NCBI RefSeq assembly: GCF_001703635.1
Contig: NZ_LQZT01000042.1
Coordinates: forward strand, 62,001 to 126,000
Reading direction: 5' to 3'
DNA: 64,000 nt
DNA from: Parahoeflea olei
Lineage (GTDB): Bacteria > Pseudomonadota > Alphaproteobacteria > Rhizobiales > Rhizobiaceae
Positions within the stretch are counted from its first letter, which is position 1. Each line of letters opens with the position of its first letter. Positions 33,311 to 42,594 of the stretch are shown in pieces. The notes beneath the pieces were generated by a model. It saw only the letters and a program-made list of their open reading frames with translations, ran no database searches and had not been told where the DNA came from. Position numbers and translations under genes: made by a program.

Positions 33311-34342
33311 ATGGACGCTATCATTCTGCAAATACTGAACGGTCTGGACAAGGGCAGTGCCTACGCCATGATCGCGCTGGGGCTCACCCTGATCTTCGGC
33401 ACGCTCGGCGTGGTCAATTTCGCCCACGGCGCGCTGTTCATGCTCGGCGCCTTCTGCGCGGTCACGCTGCAGCGGCTGCTGTCGCTGTCCTATACGGTCG
33501 AGGATCCGACCCAGAAAGACTTCCTGGGCAATCCGCTGAAGGTGGACACGCCCTATATCGTCAGCTGGTTCGGCGATTCGGCCGGCAACGCCATCCTCAA
33601 CTGGTCGGTGCCGCTCGCCATCCTGTTCGCGATCCCCGTGATGCTGCTGATCGGCTATGTGATGGAACGCGGCCTGATCAAGCATTTCTACAAGCGGCCG
33701 CATGCCGACCAGATCCTGGTGACCTTCGGCCTTGCCATCGTCATCCAGGAAATCGTCAAGTATTTCTACGGCGCCAACCCGATCCCCACGCCCGCGCCCG
33801 ACGTGTTCCGCGGCTCGGTCGATTTCGGCGTCATGATCGGCTTTGCGCCCAACGAGATCATCTACCCCTACTGGCGGCTGGTCTATTTCTTCTTCTCCGC
33901 CGCCATCATCGGTGCGGTCTTCGCCTTCCTGCGCTTCACCACCTTCGGAATGGTGGTCCGCGCCGGCATGGCCGACCGCGAAACGGTGGGACTGCTCGGC
34001 ATCAACATCGACAAGCGCTTCACCATCATGTTCGGCATCGCCGCCGCGGTGGCAGGCCTGGCCGGCGTGATGTACGCCCCGATCAACTCGCCGAACTACC
34101 ACATGGGCATGGATTTCCTGGTGCTCAGCTTCGTCGTGGTCGTGGTCGGCGGCATGGGCTCGCTTCCGGGCGCTGTGCTCGCCGGCTTCCTGCTCGGCGT
34201 TCTCGAGAGCTTCGCCTCGATGAACGAAATCAAGTCCGTGCTTCCGGGCATCGACCAGATCATCATTTATCTCGTTGCAATCATCATCCTTCTGACCCGG
34301 CCGCGCGGGCTGATGGGTCGCAGAGGCGTGATGGAGGAATAA
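33311..34342 (+). CDS. ABC importer permease, LivH type
   Basis: 343 residues, membrane permease of the branched-chain amino-acid family with about eight hydrophobic segments. N-terminal pattern LNGLDKGSAYAMIALGLTLI and the GTLGVVNFAHGALFMLGAF segment are typical of LivH/UrtB. Second gene of the importer, 110 bases after the binding protein. Confidence 0.93.
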   Translation: MDAIILQILNGLDKGSAYAMIALGLTLIFGTLGVVNFAHGALFMLGAFCAVTLQRLLSLSYTVEDPTQKDFLGNPLKVDTPYIVSWFGDSAGNAILNWSVPLAILFAIPVMLLIGYVMERGLIKHFYKRPHADQILVTFGLAIVIQEIVKYFYGANPIPTPAPDVFRGSVDFGVMIGFAPNEIIYPYWRLVYFFFSAAIIGAVFAFLRFTTFGMVVRAGMADRETVGLLGINIDKRFTIMFGIAAAVAGLAGVMYAPINSPNYHMGMDFLVLSFVVVVVGGMGSLPGAVLAGFLLGVLESFASMNEIKSVLPGIDQIIIYLVAIIILLTRPRGLMGRRGVMEE

Positions 34343-34345
34343 TTC

Positions 34346-35557
34346 ATGCTGGGCCTGAGTAAAAAAGACACCACCTTCCTCCTGATCGTCATCTTCCTGA
34401 CGCTGGCGACACCGATCCTGCTGCAGCCGTTCCCCGAAGGCTCGCCGCTGGCGCAGTTCAACGCCGGCTATCCGGACCTGATGCAGCGCTTTGCGATCTA
34501 CGGCATCTTCGCGATCGGCTTCAACATCCTGTTCGGCCTGACGGGTTACCTGTCCTTCGGCCACGCGGCCTTCCTCGGGGTCGGCTCCTATTCCGTGGTC
34601 TGGATGTACAAGCTCTTGAGCTACAATGTCCTGCCCGGCCTGATCCTGGCGATCATCACCTCGGCGCTGTTCGCGCTGCTGATCGGCTATGTCTCGCTCA
34701 GGCGCTCGGGGATCTATTTCTCGATCCTGACGCTGGCCTTCGCGCAGATGTCGTTCAACCTCGCCTATTCGGTGCTGACGCCGCTGACCAACGGCGAAAC
34801 CGGGCTGCAGGTCTATACCGACGACCCGCAGGTGCTGATGAGCGCCGGCGCGCCGACTTCGCCGCACCTGTTCGGCATCGTCATGAACGAGAGCACCAAG
34901 ATCGACGTGAACGGCTGGCAGTTCACCTTCTCGAACGGCTACTATTTCTGCGCCATCATCGCGATCGTGGTGTTCTACCTGTCGCTGAGGATCTTCCGCT
35001 CGCCGTTCGGCATCATGCTGAGGGCAATCAAGACCAACCAGACGCGGATGAGCTATACCGGGCTCAACGCGCGGCCCTACACGCTTGCCGCCTTCGTGAT
35101 CTCCGGCATGTATGCCGGTCTGGCCGGCGGCCTGCTGGCCGCGATGGACCCGCTTGCCGGTGCAGAGCGCATGCAGTGGACGGCTTCGGGCGAGGTGGTG
35201 CTGATGACCATTCTCGGCGGCGCCGGCACGCTGATGGGGCCGGTGCTGGGCGCGGGATTCATCAAATATTTCGAGAACATCTTCTCCAAGATCAACGACA
35301 CCATCCTGCATTCGTGGTTCTCCGCCCTGCCCGACGGGCTCGAGGATGCGGTGGTGTTCATGCTGCACCCGTTCATCGGCAAGGGCTGGAACCTGACGCT
35401 CGGCCTGCTGTTCATGCTGGTGGTGATCTTCCTGCCGGGCGGCCTGATCGAAGGCGGCACCCGCATCTGGAACCTGGTCACCGGCAAGAGCCGCAAGACC
35501 CGGTCCATCGTCAAGGACAGCGAACACCAGCCCAAACCACCAGTTCACGTCAACTGA
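34346..35557 (+). CDS. ABC importer permease, LivM type
   Basis: 403 residues, membrane permease of the LivM type with the motif NILFGLTGYLSFGHAAFLGVG at about 57-77 and repeated hydrophobic helices; a large loop at about 140-180 (NGETGLQVYTDDPQVL) is longer than usual. Partner of the LivH-type gene, four bases downstream. Confidence 0.93.
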   Translation: MLGLSKKDTTFLLIVIFLTLATPILLQPFPEGSPLAQFNAGYPDLMQRFAIYGIFAIGFNILFGLTGYLSFGHAAFLGVGSYSVVWMYKLLSYNVLPGLILAIITSALFALLIGYVSLRRSGIYFSILTLAFAQMSFNLAYSVLTPLTNGETGLQVYTDDPQVLMSAGAPTSPHLFGIVMNESTKIDVNGWQFTFSNGYYFCAIIAIVVFYLSLRIFRSPFGIMLRAIKTNQTRMSYTGLNARPYTLAAFVISGMYAGLAGGLLAAMDPLAGAERMQWTASGEVVLMTILGGAGTLMGPVLGAGFIKYFENIFSKINDTILHSWFSALPDGLEDAVVFMLHPFIGKGWNLTLGLLFMLVVIFLPGGLIEGGTRIWNLVTGKSRKTRSIVKDSEHQPKPPVHVN

Positions 35558-35576
35558 ACCGGGGAGATCGAAGACA

Positions 35577-36335
35577 ATGGGAATTCTCGAAGTCACGAAT
35601 GTCAACAAGCGGTTCGGCGGATTGCAGGCGCTGAGCAACGTCAATCTCGATGTCGGCCAGGGCACCGTCCACGCCATCATCGGGCCCAATGGGGCTGGCA
35701 AGTCGACGCTGCTCAACGTGCTGGTGGGCAAGCTGATCCCGGATACGGGCACGGTCATGTTCAACGGCGCCTCGGTGCTCGGCCGCAAGCCCTACGAGAT
35801 CAACCAGCTCGGGATTTCCCGCGTGTTCCAGACACCGGAAATCTTCGGCGATCTCACCGTGTTCGAAAACATGCTGATCCCCTGCTTTGCCAAGCGCGAC
35901 GGGGCGTTCCGGCTGCATGCGCTCGAATCGATCGCCTCGGAGGCCGCCCTGATCGAGCTTGCCGAACACATGCTGCGCGAGGTCAACATGATCGACAAGC
36001 GCCACATGACGGCAAGTTCGCTGTCGCGCGGCGACAAGCGGCGGCTAGAAATGGCGATGTGCCTGGTGCAGGAGCCGAAGCTCTTGCTGCTCGACGAGCC
36101 GACCGCCGGCATGGCGCGCGCCGACACCAACAACACCATCGACCTGCTCAACCAGATCCATGACAGCCGCGAGATCACAATGGTGATCATCGAACACGAC
36201 ATGCATGTGGTGTTTTCGCTGGCCAAGCGCATCACGGTTCTCGCCCAGGGCACGCCGCTGGTCGAGGACACGCCCGAGAACATCAAGGGCCATCCGAAAG
36301 TCAAGGAAGCCTATCTGGGAGAGGCCGCAGCATGA
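35577..36335 (+). CDS. ABC importer ATPase, LivG type
   Basis: 252 residues. Walker A GPNGAGKST (about residues 36-44), signature LSRGDKRRLEMA (about 142-153) and Walker B LLLLDEPTAG. The signature has Arg-Gly-Asp-Lys in place of the usual SGGQ, as in many LivG-type ATPases with variant signatures. Overlaps the next ATPase by four bases. Confidence 0.94.
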   Translation: MGILEVTNVNKRFGGLQALSNVNLDVGQGTVHAIIGPNGAGKSTLLNVLVGKLIPDTGTVMFNGASVLGRKPYEINQLGISRVFQTPEIFGDLTVFENMLIPCFAKRDGAFRLHALESIASEAALIELAEHMLREVNMIDKRHMTASSLSRGDKRRLEMAMCLVQEPKLLLLDEPTAGMARADTNNTIDLLNQIHDSREITMVIIEHDMHVVFSLAKRITVLAQGTPLVEDTPENIKGHPKVKEAYLGEAAA

Positions 36336-37120
36336 GCCAACTCGAACTCCACAAGGGCCGTCAGCCCGTGACGCGGCCGGACTTTTCCAAACACGCCAAC
36401 CACGCGGCGACCGCGCCCGCCTATCTCGCCGTGCACGACATCCACGCCTATTACGGCGAGAGCTACATCGTGCAGGGCGTAAGCTTCAATGTGCATGAGG
36501 GCGAGATCCTGGCGCTGCTGGGCCGCAACGGCGCGGGCAAGACCTCGACGCTGCGCACCATCGCCCAGATCGGCTCGCCGCTGATGACCCATGGCGAGGT
36601 CTGGCTCGACCATCAGCCGCTGCACCGGATGAGCGCGCACGAGGCCGCGCGCGCCGGGCTGTCGCTGGTGCCGGAAGACCGGCGCATCATTCCGGGGCTC
36701 ACGGTCGAGGAGAACCTGCAGCTCGCGCAGATCGCCCCGCCGATCGGCTGGTCGATCGAACGCATCTACGAGCTGTTCCCGCGGCTCGGCGAACGGCGCA
36801 AGCAGGAGGGCGTGACGCTGTCGGGCGGCGAGCAGCAGATGCTGTCGATCGGCCGGGCGCTGGCGCGCGACATCAAGGTGCTGCTGCTCGATGAACCCTA
36901 TGAGGGGCTCGCGCCGGTGATCGTCGACGAGATCGAAAAGACGCTCAACATCATCAAGCAGCAGGGCATCACCACGATCCTGGTCGAGCAGAACGCCATT
37001 CGCGCGCTCAAGCTCGCCGACCGCGCGGTGATCCTCGAATCGGGCGAAGTGGTGTTCGACGGCACCGCCGACGAAGTGCTCAACAACGAGCAGCTGCGCC
37101 ACGATTACCTGGCGATCTGA
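36332..37120 (+). CDS. ABC importer ATPase, LivF type
   Basis: 262 residues; Walker A GRNGAGKTS (about 66-74), signature LSGGEQQML and Walker B VLLLDEPYEGLAP. It has an N-terminal extension of about 30 residues before the ABC domain begins at YLAVHDIHAYYG. Last gene of the importer operon. Confidence 0.94.
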   Translation: MSQLELHKGRQPVTRPDFSKHANHAATAPAYLAVHDIHAYYGESYIVQGVSFNVHEGEILALLGRNGAGKTSTLRTIAQIGSPLMTHGEVWLDHQPLHRMSAHEAARAGLSLVPEDRRIIPGLTVEENLQLAQIAPPIGWSIERIYELFPRLGERRKQEGVTLSGGEQQMLSIGRALARDIKVLLLDEPYEGLAPVIVDEIEKTLNIIKQQGITTILVEQNAIRALKLADRAVILESGEVVFDGTADEVLNNEQLRHDYLAI

Positions 37121-37202
37121 CACCCGCTTTATGCCAACGCGCGGTGAGCACGCCCGTGCCGCGCGTTGGCAATTGTCCGCGCGCGCCCTATAAGCTGGGG
37201 CC

Positions 37203-37838
37203 GTGACACAGCCCCTGCTCTATTCCTTCCGCCGTTGCCCCTATGCGATCCGCGCGCGGCTGGCGATCGCCTCGGCCGGCATCCCGGTCGAGCTGCGCGA
37301 AGTGGTGTTGCGGAACAAGCCCGAAGCCTTTCTCGCCACCTCTCCGAGCGGCACCGTGCCCTGCCTCGCGGTGGACGCAACGGCGATCGACGAGAGCCTC
37401 GACATCATGCTCTGGGCGCTCCGGCAGCACGACCCGGAGGGCTGGCTCGCCATGCCCGGGGAAGGGTTCGACTGGATCGCGCGCAATGATGGGCCATTCA
37501 AGGCCGCGCTCGACCGGACCAAATATGCAGATCGCTATCCCGGCTGCGATCCCGATGAGGAACGCCGCCGCGCCGGCGAATTCCTCACCGCGCTCGACGG
37601 GCAGATCGAGGACTGGATCTTCGGCAGGCCCACGCTTGCGGATTATGCGATCCTGCCCTTCGTCCGCCAGTTCGCCTTGATCGACAAGGCCTGGTTCGAC
37701 GCGCAAGACTGGCCGGATCTCCAGGCCTGGCTTGCCCGCTTTCTCGCCTCCGATCGCTTCGAGCGGGTGATGGAGAAATACGCGCCATGGCAGCCCGGCG
37801 CCCGGCCGGTGCACTTCCCCGGGGCCGCGCCGGCGTGA
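37203..37838 (+). CDS. Glutathione S-transferase family protein
   Basis: 211 residues. The N-terminal thioredoxin-like domain has Cys12 in RRCPYAIRARLAI, the pattern of glutaredoxin-2-like/omega-type GSTs, and the C-terminal domain is helical (LADYAILPFVRQFALI). GTG start at 37203. It follows the importer by 82 bases and converges with the cytochrome operon; function is probably thiol transfer or glutathione conjugation. Confidence 0.85.
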   Translation: MTQPLLYSFRRCPYAIRARLAIASAGIPVELREVVLRNKPEAFLATSPSGTVPCLAVDATAIDESLDIMLWALRQHDPEGWLAMPGEGFDWIARNDGPFKAALDRTKYADRYPGCDPDEERRRAGEFLTALDGQIEDWIFGRPTLADYAILPFVRQFALIDKAWFDAQDWPDLQAWLARFLASDRFERVMEKYAPWQPGARPVHFPGAAPA

Positions 37839-37856
37839 CCGGCAAGGCCCGCCGGA

Positions 37857-38510
37857 TCAGGCGTCGTCCTTGCCGTGCTTGTCCCAGCCGGTGATCATCG
37901 CCCGCAACTGCGCGGTGACCGTTTCGCCGGTGGTGATCAGGTAAAGGTGACTGATCAGGAAGGCCGCGATCAGGAACGCGACGCCGACATGGATGGCGTT
38001 GACCAGCAGGATCGGCAACTCGCCCGGATAGAGATCGGGAAACGCGCCATAGACCCACAGGATCAGGCCCGAGATCCAGATCGCCGGCGCCATCGCCACC
38101 TGAAACACCAGATAGACCATCGCCTGCATTGGGTTGTGCTTGCGCTTGGGGCTCGGACGGAACGGGTGCGGCGCGCCCACGAAGATGCCCATCGCATAGA
38201 ACACCATGGTCGATCCCATACGGTCGGTGGTCGGCACGTAATGGCGCCATTGGCCGGTCACCAGGTGCCAGAAGATCGCCAACACCCACAGCACCACCAG
38301 CGCGAAGGCCGCGATCACATGCAAATCGAGCGCGCGCTCGAAGCCGAGCATGTCGTAGAAACCGCGGATCTCGAACCCCGACAGCAACAGGAAGATGATC
38401 AGCGCCGCCTGGCACCAGTGCCAGAACCGCTCGAACCGGGTGAACAGATAGACGCCCCGGGGGTTTGCCCGGGGAGGTGCCGCGGGATCGATCGGTGCGA
38501 GGTCAACCAT
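37857..38510 (-). CDS. Membrane cytochrome b subunit (cytochrome b561/hydrogenase b-type)
   Basis: 217 residues with four hydrophobic helices and His pairs fit for b-heme binding (RFWHWCQAALIIF; LHVIAAFAL; AIHVGVAFLIAAFLISHLYL). Start at 38510 (MVDLAPID) overlaps the multiheme gene by eight bases; the longer open frame is ignored. As last gene of the multiheme operon it would link the quinone pool to the periplasmic cytochromes. Confidence 0.85.
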   Translation of the reverse strand: MVDLAPIDPAAPPRANPRGVYLFTRFERFWHWCQAALIIFLLLSGFEIRGFYDMLGFERALDLHVIAAFALVVLWVLAIFWHLVTGQWRHYVPTTDRMGSTMVFYAMGIFVGAPHPFRPSPKRKHNPMQAMVYLVFQVAMAPAIWISGLILWVYGAFPDLYPGELPILLVNAIHVGVAFLIAAFLISHLYLITTGETVTAQLRAMITGWDKHGKDDA

Positions 38511-40311
38511 GACGCGGCCCCCTGTAGAAGAAGCTGAACCCGATGCGGGCGAAACCGTGCAGCAACACGCCGGCCAGGGTCGCGGCCAGGATCGCAAGCC
38601 CCACCCATTCGATCAGGCCCATGCCGCCGCGACGCGGCACCAGGCCGCCCGGCACATCAGCAAGCAGGCCACCCGATGCGACATGGCAGGACTGGCACCC
38701 GAGCGCCTGCTCGGCCGGCGCCACCATGTGGTTGACCGGTATCATCTGCCGGACCTTGGCGAAGGCCACCTCGCCGCTGAACGGCAGGCCCGCGGCCTTC
38801 ATCCCGGCGCCGGCGGCGGCCTTCCAGTCGAAGCGGTTCCACAGGGCTTCGCCGCTGCGCCCGGCGAACCTGACCGCGGCCAGCGCGCCGCCGTCTGCAT
38901 CGACCGGCACAACCGAATGCATCACCTTGACCGGCACGATGCGCGACGCGGGATCCTCCGCGTCACCGGTGTAGGACGAGATCCATGGCGAACCGGCAAA
39001 GGCGGTTTCGAGCGCCGCACTGTCGCCCCCTGCCACGCCTGCTCCGGCCGGCGCCTCGACGGCCGCGACCGGGCCGGGCAACGGGTCGCCAGGGCGATGG
39101 GTCCTGAGCTGTCCGTCGCTCCAGACCAGGGTCGGCTTCACGGAGCCCGCGGACATCAGGCTGCCCTTTTCCGAGGAATAGACGATGTCTCCGTTCCTGT
39201 CCTTGGTGATCATGGACCTGGCATCGCGCCCGAGCGTGCCGACGGTCGACCAGTCCCACAGCACCCGCGTGCCGGTTTCGCCGCGGGCGATCTCGGGAAT
39301 GTGGCAGGTCTGGCAAGCGATGCGGTCGACATGGCGGTCGAGCCGCGCGCCGCCTGCAACCCGCTGATGCGGGCCGTCGGTGTGACAGCTCTGGCACGAG
39401 GCCGCGGCACCCGCCAGCGCGGGCCGTCGCGGCGCCTCGCCGGGGCCGCCGGCATAGCGGCTGCCCGCGGTGACGTGATCGCGGGTGGTGTGGCAGGTGC
39501 TGCAGGTAAAGGCGCGCCCGTCCGGACGTGGCGCCATGTGCACGTCGAGCGTGGCGGCGGGGGCGGCGAGATCGGCGTTGAGATCGCCATGCTTGACCCC
39601 GTTTCCGCCATCCGCATTGAAGTGGCAGCTGCCGCAACTTGCCCGCGTCGTGGGCCCGATGGACCGGGCTGCCGCGGCAAGATCCTTGATGTCCGGAACC
39701 GCGCCCGGCAGCCGCTGGTCATGGCACATGGAGCAGGCGGCGCCGCCCTCGTGGAAATTCGCAAGCGCCCACTTGCCGGTCGGCTCGTGGCAGGTGAGGC
39801 AATCGACCGGCGCCTTCGGTTCGCTCGAAGGGTCGAGCATCGCCGCGTCGTCGAAACGGGTGCCGGATATATGGCAGGACGAGCAGGCGCCGATATTGGA
39901 CGGGACCGAAAGCAGGAAGCCGTTTGCGACATGCAGCATGCCGAGCAACTGGTCCTTGTCCTTGGCCGCGTCGCCGTCTCCCGCTTTGCCGGTGGGCCAG
40001 GTCCAGGTGTAGTGGATCGAGCCGTGAAGCTGTTCCGCCCCGGTGTTGTGGCATGTCAGGCAGGCCTGGTTGACCTCGGCGGGGGAGGCAAACGGACCGG
40101 CGAGTTCCTTGAAGCGGCTGTGATCGGCGGTGGAGGCGGGACCGCCGCCGCGTCCGGTGCGCATGGTCGCGCCGGCGGCAGCCGCAGCGTCTGGAGCCGG
40201 GGTGGCCCCCGCCCCGGCTTCGGTGGGCGACGATTGCGCCGCCGATGGCGGGGCAGCCGCAAACACCAGGCCGAATGCCAGTATCAAGCCAACAAACCAG
40301 GGCCGTTCCAT
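38503..40311 (-). CDS. Octaheme tetrathionate-reductase-like multiheme cytochrome c
   Basis: 602 residues with a signal peptide. Nine CxxCH motifs are visible at about residues 84, 143, 171, 193, 226, 270, 306, 333 and 539. The segments CGSCHFNADGGNGVKHGDLN and CQTCHIPEIARGETGTRVLW resemble the octaheme tetrathionate reductase (Otr) family, which reduces tetrathionate, nitrite and hydroxylamine in vitro. A C-terminal membrane helix (about 566-585) would anchor it. The start at 40311 (MERPWFVG) has an AAGGGGG site. Activity unknown; the ninth motif and membrane anchor are extras. Confidence 0.85.
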   Translation of the reverse strand: MERPWFVGLILAFGLVFAAAPPSAAQSSPTEAGAGATPAPDAAAAAGATMRTGRGGGPASTADHSRFKELAGPFASPAEVNQACLTCHNTGAEQLHGSIHYTWTWPTGKAGDGDAAKDKDQLLGMLHVANGFLLSVPSNIGACSSCHISGTRFDDAAMLDPSSEPKAPVDCLTCHEPTGKWALANFHEGGAACSMCHDQRLPGAVPDIKDLAAAARSIGPTTRASCGSCHFNADGGNGVKHGDLNADLAAPAATLDVHMAPRPDGRAFTCSTCHTTRDHVTAGSRYAGGPGEAPRRPALAGAAASCQSCHTDGPHQRVAGGARLDRHVDRIACQTCHIPEIARGETGTRVLWDWSTVGTLGRDARSMITKDRNGDIVYSSEKGSLMSAGSVKPTLVWSDGQLRTHRPGDPLPGPVAAVEAPAGAGVAGGDSAALETAFAGSPWISSYTGDAEDPASRIVPVKVMHSVVPVDADGGALAAVRFAGRSGEALWNRFDWKAAAGAGMKAAGLPFSGEVAFAKVRQMIPVNHMVAPAEQALGCQSCHVASGGLLADVPGGLVPRRGGMGLIEWVGLAILAATLAGVLLHGFARIGFSFFYRGPRHG

Positions 40312-40385
40312 TCGTGATGCCCCCTTTCCAGGCTGGGTCCCCGCGGCCGGCCTTGCCCGTCCGGCCCCCGGGGACGCACTCAAAC

Positions 40386-41588
40386 TCAATCCGGCCGCGT
40401 CCCGATCACCTCGACGCCGCTGCCACCCTCCGCCAGATCCGCGATGCTGTCGTAGAGCAGTTGCAGCGCGTAACGGGGATTGTGGGTGTAAGCGCCCACC
40501 TGAACGGTCACGAACTGATAGTTGTAGGCCGCCTTCAAATGCCGCGGCGTCCAGGACTGATACCGGTTGGGGTACTTGGCCTCGGCCTCGTCAATGGTGC
40601 CGTTGCCGTCGGTGTCCTGGAAGAAATAGGGATAGGCATTCGGGTGATACGCAATCTCGGTGCCGGTCACGGCCTTGCCATAGCCCTTGATGGCGTCGAG
40701 CAGGCGGGTGCGCAGGGCTTCGACCTCGAAGTGGATGCCTTCCTGCACATTGCCGTTGCCGTCGAAATCGATCTTCGAGGTGCGGATCATCCGCAGCGAC
40801 GCCTTGTCGCCGGCCACCACTTCCCTGTGGCATTCGCTGCAGGTGGAAACCTTCACCACCAGCTTGTGCGGGCTGTGGCAATCGGTGCAGAGCCGCGAAG
40901 CCTGGTCGTGGAAATAATAGCCCGCATAGTCCTTGCCGTCATATTCGAAGCCGCCATGGACCTCGCCGCCGAAGCGGCCGGCCGCGGAGGGGCGATAATG
41001 GATGTTGACGAAGGCAAGATCGGGCGACGGCGTATCCTCCGCGGGCGTCCCAGCCTCGGTGATCGCCTGCTTGACCTGGACGGTCGAGGCGCGGCCGCCA
41101 TGGCAGGTCATGCAGCGCGCATCCGCCGTCAGCACTTCCTGCTGGACGCCGGAGGGGAAGGTGACCGAGGTCATGCTGCGCGCCACGTCATTGTGGCAGG
41201 CCATGCAGGAGATCCCCATCGCGGTGGCGGGATCGGGCGAATGCTTGGTATCGACGGTGCCCGCCGCACTGCCGTCGGCGCCGAGATAATCCATGAACCC
41301 CGCCGTCGAGTGACATTTGGAGCACATTTCCGGGATCATCTTGTCGTCTTCATGGTCCCAGTGGCGGAACGCCTCACGGGTGATATCGGCATGGGCCGAG
41401 GATCGCCAGGCATCGAGATTGGGAACGGCCGGCACGAGCGTGGATGGGGTCGGCACCTCGAACACCGGCGCGACCGGTGCCTGGTCCTGCGCCAGGGCCT
41501 GGGTGAACGGCAGCCGGACCATGCCGGACCAGGCAGCAATTCCCGCCACGGCAGCAAAGGTCACCAGAATCCGGGCTGGAAAATGCAT
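40386..41588 (-). CDS. Pentaheme periplasmic cytochrome c
   Basis: 400 residues with a signal peptide (RILVTFAAVAGIAAW). Five CxxCH motifs at about residues 89, 128, 159, 234 and 250. Towards the C-terminus there are Ca-binding-like loops (DFDGNGN, about 273; DTDGNGTIDEAEA). First gene of the three-gene operon with the octaheme-like protein and cytochrome b. It is likely an electron carrier or second redox subunit; no exact family known to me. Confidence 0.8.
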   Translation of the reverse strand: MHFPARILVTFAAVAGIAAWSGMVRLPFTQALAQDQAPVAPVFEVPTPSTLVPAVPNLDAWRSSAHADITREAFRHWDHEDDKMIPEMCSKCHSTAGFMDYLGADGSAAGTVDTKHSPDPATAMGISCMACHNDVARSMTSVTFPSGVQQEVLTADARCMTCHGGRASTVQVKQAITEAGTPAEDTPSPDLAFVNIHYRPSAAGRFGGEVHGGFEYDGKDYAGYYFHDQASRLCTDCHSPHKLVVKVSTCSECHREVVAGDKASLRMIRTSKIDFDGNGNVQEGIHFEVEALRTRLLDAIKGYGKAVTGTEIAYHPNAYPYFFQDTDGNGTIDEAEAKYPNRYQSWTPRHLKAAYNYQFVTVQVGAYTHNPRYALQLLYDSIADLAEGGSGVEVIGTRPD

Positions 41589-41892
41589 CGCCTAGTCTCC
41601 CCTTTCCACCTGTCCCGTCGGGCACGCAGACGCATTGCAAAACGCGGGACGGATTCCGCCGCGCCGCGGCCTGCGTCGCACCCGAGCATGGGCGCGAGTC
41701 TGTCACACGAACCTGACATGTCAACCAAACACACCTGATCGTGTCTATCAAGCAGGCCACGGCTCGTTGATCAAGCCGCAGACGGCGCCACGCGTTGCGG
41801 CAACTGGTCGCGACACGCAAAAATACGCCCTCCGGCAGCTGCCACTGCCGGCGGGCGGACCATGTCAGAGATGGGAATGCGGCAGAAGCCGA
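41589..41892. other. Intergenic region between rquA-like gene and pentaheme gene
   Basis: About 300 bp without a gene. It should carry the promoter of the multiheme operon. TTGATCAA occurs at 41767-41774 and a looser TGAT...ATCAA at about 41735-41752, but neither has the four-base spacing of an FNR site, so no regulator is claimed. Confidence 0.35.
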
Positions 41893-42594
41893 TCAGGCGA
41901 TGCGGCGGGCCACGACCTTCTGGTAGACGCCACCGAAGAAGGTCTGCTTGCTCCACTCGAAGGAAGCCGAATCGGCGCCCATGTCGCGGATCTCGGTGTC
42001 CCACATGCTCAGCGCGAAGGGCTCGAGCCGTTCGAACAGCTTGCGATAGAAGCCGCGCAGCGGGTGCAGCCTGGCAGGACGGTGATAATCGACGAACACC
42101 GCGCGCCCGCCCGGCGCCACGCGCTGCAGCAGCGCCGTGACGATCGCCTGTTTCAGATCGTCGGGCACTTCGTGCAACAGGAAATAGCAGCTGACGACGT
42201 CATAGATGCCGTTGCCGGGCTTGGAGGCATCGGCCAGACGCACGCGGGCATGGGGCATGCCGCGGAGCTTGCGGCGGCACAAGGCGGCCTGGATCGGCGC
42301 GATATCCATGCAGTCGAGGCTTCCGGTGGGGCCGACGCGCTTTGCCACCTCGGGAATATAGGTGCCATAGACATGTGCAGCCTGCAGCACGCTCTGGCCG
42401 GTCTTGATCTCGGCGAGCGCGGCATTGCGCAGCCGCACATGATTGCCGAACAGGATGACGCCGACAATCAGCTCATTGTCGAGGATGCGGCAGTTGCGCG
42501 GATCCAGGTAGGCCCAGTTGTAGGTATTCCTGAGATACCCGGGGACTTCATGGTCTGCCGGAATGGAGCGGAGGTCGTCGGGGATCTGTAGCAT
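41893..42594 (-). CDS. rquA: RquA-like rhodoquinone biosynthesis protein
   Basis: 233 residues. Reads like RquA, the methyltransferase-related enzyme that converts ubiquinone to rhodoquinone, a low-potential quinone used in anaerobic metabolism: N-terminal VPGYLRNTYNWAYLDPRN, then VILFGNHVRLRNAALAE, then VLQAAHVYGTYIPEVA in place of a usual SAM motif, and CYFLLHEVPDD. This is from memory of the family. It lies upstream of, and in the same direction as, the multiheme operon. No strong ribosome site before the ATG. Confidence 0.8.
   Translation of the reverse strand: MLQIPDDLRSIPADHEVPGYLRNTYNWAYLDPRNCRILDNELIVGVILFGNHVRLRNAALAEIKTGQSVLQAAHVYGTYIPEVAKRVGPTGSLDCMDIAPIQAALCRRKLRGMPHARVRLADASKPGNGIYDVVSCYFLLHEVPDDLKQAIVTALLQRVAPGGRAVFVDYHRPARLHPLRGFYRKLFERLEPFALSMWDTEIRDMGADSASFEWSKQTFFGGVYQKVVARRIA

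Noticed and set aside
33059..35788. 909-residue open frame on the - strand across the importer permeases
   Set aside because: Shadow of two clear LivH/LivM-type permease genes; composition is His/Asp/Gln rich as expected of antisense frames.
41730..41775. FNR/Anr-type site before the multiheme operon
   Set aside because: TTGAT and ATCAA halves are present but with seven-base or zero spacing in place of four.
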